This document shows positions 62,446 to 64,000 of a stretch of 64,000 nucleotides of DNA, one piece after another. Origin of the DNA: an uncultured Pseudomonadota bacterium (GTDB lineage Bacteria > Pseudomonadota > Alphaproteobacteria > RF32 > CAG-239). The first letter of the stretch is position 1; the number at the start of each line of letters is the position of its first letter. The stretch spans positions 62,001 through 126,000 of the forward strand of contig CADAJN010000002.1 in assembly GCA_902788365.1 (NCBI GenBank), read 5' to 3'. The position numbers and the translations under genes were made by a program. Under the pieces are notes generated by a model. The model was not told the origin of the DNA. It searched no databases and saw nothing but the letters and a program-made list of their open reading frames with translations.

Positions 62446-62934
62446 ATGAAAAAACTTTGGCTTATTACAGGTGTTTTATGGTGTTCGGTTTGTTTGGCTT
62501 CCGAAGTAAAAGTTGTTGACGGCGATTCGCTTGAAATTGACGGCACACGCATTCGGCTGGACGGCATTGATGCACCGGAGTTTTTTCAGGTTTGTGAAGA
62601 TAAGAATGCCAAAAAATATGATTGTGGTCAAGATTCGGCAGCTTATTTACGCGATTTAATCGGCACGGATACACCGCGCTGCGAATGCGAACCGCAACCC
62701 GATAAATATAATCGCCGTATTTGTGAATGTTTTGTCGGTGATGTCTTATTGAATCAAAAAATGGTGCATGACGGTTGGGCGCGGGTTTATCGTAGCGATA
62801 AATATGCGGCAAACGAAGATGATGCTGCCGAACACCGGCGCGGCATTTGGCAGGGAAGGCACATGCGGCCGGCACTGTATCGCATTTTGCAAAAATATAC
62901 CACCGCTGAAAATGACGAAAAAAAAAGCCGCTGA
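62446..62934 (+). CDS. Thermonuclease-family (SNase-like) protein
   Basis: 162 residues with a signal peptide ending CLAS, so predicted periplasmic or secreted. KVVDGDSLEIDGTRIRLDGIDAPE matches the OB-fold SNase start, with Arg and Asp/Glu positions of the active site, and KYNRRICECFVGDVLLNQKMVHDGWARVY matches the second half. Extra cysteines (CEDK..DCGQ, RCECE, CECF) suggest disulfides. The ribosome site is weak. Confidence 0.88.
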   Translation: MKKLWLITGVLWCSVCLASEVKVVDGDSLEIDGTRIRLDGIDAPEFFQVCEDKNAKKYDCGQDSAAYLRDLIGTDTPRCECEPQPDKYNRRICECFVGDVLLNQKMVHDGWARVYRSDKYAANEDDAAEHRRGIWQGRHMRPALYRILQKYTTAENDEKKSR

Positions 62935-62955
62935 CTTATATCGGCGGCTTTTTTG
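62922..62955. terminator. Terminator between the nuclease and ileS genes
   Basis: AAAAAGCCGC and GCGGCTTTTTT form a stem with T-runs both ways, overlapping the nuclease stop codon. It serves both convergent genes. Confidence 0.8.
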
Positions 62956-62963
62956 TTGTTTGT

Positions 62964-64000
62964 TTAAGCGGCGACTTTTGCGTCAAAAATAACTTCGGCG
63001 CCGTCAATTTCTCCGCAGGTGCCACCGTTTGTGCAATTTGGCAAAACTTTCACTGCTAAAACCTGCTCGGCAATATATTGCTCATTTTCTTTGAGAGCTT
63101 TTGCCAACTCACTATTTTGTGTGGTATAGCACAATTCAATGCGGTCAGAAATGTTGAAATCTTTATCTTTACGCAAAGTTTGCACCAAGCGCACAAAATC
63201 GCGCGCCATACCCTCGCGGTTTAAGCTTTCGGTCACGTTTGTATCAAGCGTTAAAACGGCTTTATTGTTATCAAATGCCAAACCGGCCACGCCGTCTTTC
63301 ATATCCAAGCGCACTTCAAACAAATCATTCGTCAGCGTTTTACCGCCGATATCCAAAGTTCCGTCGGCATTGAGCGTCCAGTCGCCTTGTTTATATGCGG
63401 CCATCACGGCGCCCATATCTTTGCCCAGTGTTTTACCCAAAAGCGGGGTATATAAATAAACATTCTTACTGGCATAATTGCTCAGATTATTGTCAAATTT
63501 CACTTCTTTGACATTAAGTTCATCTTTGGCAATTTCCTGATATGCCGGCGACAAGTCGGCACCGATAATCGTTAAGCTGGCCAAAGGCAAACGATTGCGC
63601 AAGTTCTTTTCTTCGCGAATAAATTTACCGGCGCGGCACAAATCTTGCACAAAATCCATATCCGCCATCAACTTTTCATCAATATTGATGGTATTCAGCG
63701 CCGGATAGTCGCACAAATGCACCGATTCGCCACCGGTCAGATTTTTATATACGTATTCGCTGATAAACGGCATGAGCGGCGCGGCAACTTTGGCCACATT
63801 CACCAAAACCGTGTAAAGCGTATCAAAAGCCGAAGCTTCACCGCGCCAAAAACGATCGCGGGTGCGGCGGATATACCAGTTGTTCAAAATTTCCATAAAG
63901 TCGGTTAACTCAACACAGGCTTCGGCGATATCATAAGTTTCAAACCCGTGTTTCATCTTTTGTGCCAGCAATTTCAGCTTAGATAAAATGTAGTTATCCA
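62964..64000 (-). CDS. ileS: Isoleucyl-tRNA synthetase, C-terminal part (5' cut by window)
   Basis: The reading frame enters at 64000 and ends at 62964, so the N-terminal catalytic part lies outside. The visible segment starts with the anticodon-binding helices (YILSKLKLLAQKMKHG, then WYIRRTRDRFW), followed by the C-terminal domain with GKTLGKDMGAVMA. It lacks a Cys-rich zinc finger at the very end, as in the longer type of IleS with a different C-terminus. Assigned from the NWYIRRTRDRFW and MPFISEYVYKNL blocks. Confidence 0.93.
   Translation of the reverse strand, partial: DNYILSKLKLLAQKMKHGFETYDIAEACVELTDFMEILNNWYIRRTRDRFWRGEASAFDTLYTVLVNVAKVAAPLMPFISEYVYKNLTGGESVHLCDYPALNTINIDEKLMADMDFVQDLCRAGKFIREEKNLRNRLPLASLTIIGADLSPAYQEIAKDELNVKEVKFDNNLSNYASKNVYLYTPLLGKTLGKDMGAVMAAYKQGDWTLNADGTLDIGGKTLTNDLFEVRLDMKDGVAGLAFDNNKAVLTLDTNVTESLNREGMARDFVRLVQTLRKDKDFNISDRIELCYTTQNSELAKALKENEQYIAEQVLAVKVLPNCTNGGTCGEIDGAEVIFDAKVAA

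Overview
The window reads as chromosome of a low- to moderate-GC alphaproteobacterium. The lineage call rests on a CckA-type hybrid histidine kinase next to an HdaA-like DnaA paralogue, a PTS-Ntr enzyme I (PtsP), a RodZ-like protein and many alphaproteobacterial housekeeping genes. tRNA-His encodes the canonical extra G(-1) paired with C73, and HisRS keeps the canonical motif-2 loop. That points away from the Rhizobiales/Rhodobacterales/Caulobacterales clade and toward Rhodospirillales-like, Rickettsiales-like or uncultured host-associated lineages (inference).

Region 1 (1-24,251, + strand) is one long operon for an unusual type IV secretion system. It starts with six secreted, mostly coiled-coil proteins, including two pairs of paralogues and a 1,460-residue protein. 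Then come VirB8, a small VirB7-like lipoprotein, a second VirB8, a VirB9 with a C-terminal SPOR (peptidoglycan-binding) domain, a 1,814-residue inner-membrane-anchored repeat protein, a 1,396-residue exported repeat protein ending in a VirB10/DotG domain, and the VirB11 ATPase. The two giant neighbours share one repeat family and look like a VirB10/DotG protein divided into an inner-membrane half and an outer-membrane half. VirB4, VirB6, VirB2/3 and VirD4 are not in the window and may lie upstream.

Region 2 (24,500-32,450, - strand) carries glgA-like, pgm, cckA, hdaA and a DUF1189-like membrane protein, so glycogen synthesis is placed beside cell-cycle control. Region 3 (32,600-53,300) is mostly housekeeping: grpE, dnaB, prfA, hisS, a rodZ-like gene, ptsP and glycogen phosphorylase. 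It also holds envelope genes: two glycosyltransferases, a sugar aminotransferase, a TolC-family channel, an outer-membrane barrel, and two YcgN-type cysteine-cluster proteins in tandem.

Region 4 (53,816-55,733) is an AT-rich two-gene restriction-modification island. The first gene is an NPPY adenine methyltransferase. The second matches the R.PabI family of restriction DNA glycosylases, known to act at GTAC. GTAC is almost absent from the rest of the window: eight sites were found by eye in 64 kb, three of them inside the methyltransferase gene. This fits the predicted specificity.

Region 5 (55,800-64,000) carries apaG, a lipoprotein, pth, rplY (short form), a YibQ-type deacetylase-like protein, class II lysS, an unknown cysteine-containing exported protein, tRNA-His, a thermonuclease-family protein and the 3' part of ileS, cut by the window edge. 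No rRNA, CRISPR array, insertion sequence or integrase was seen.
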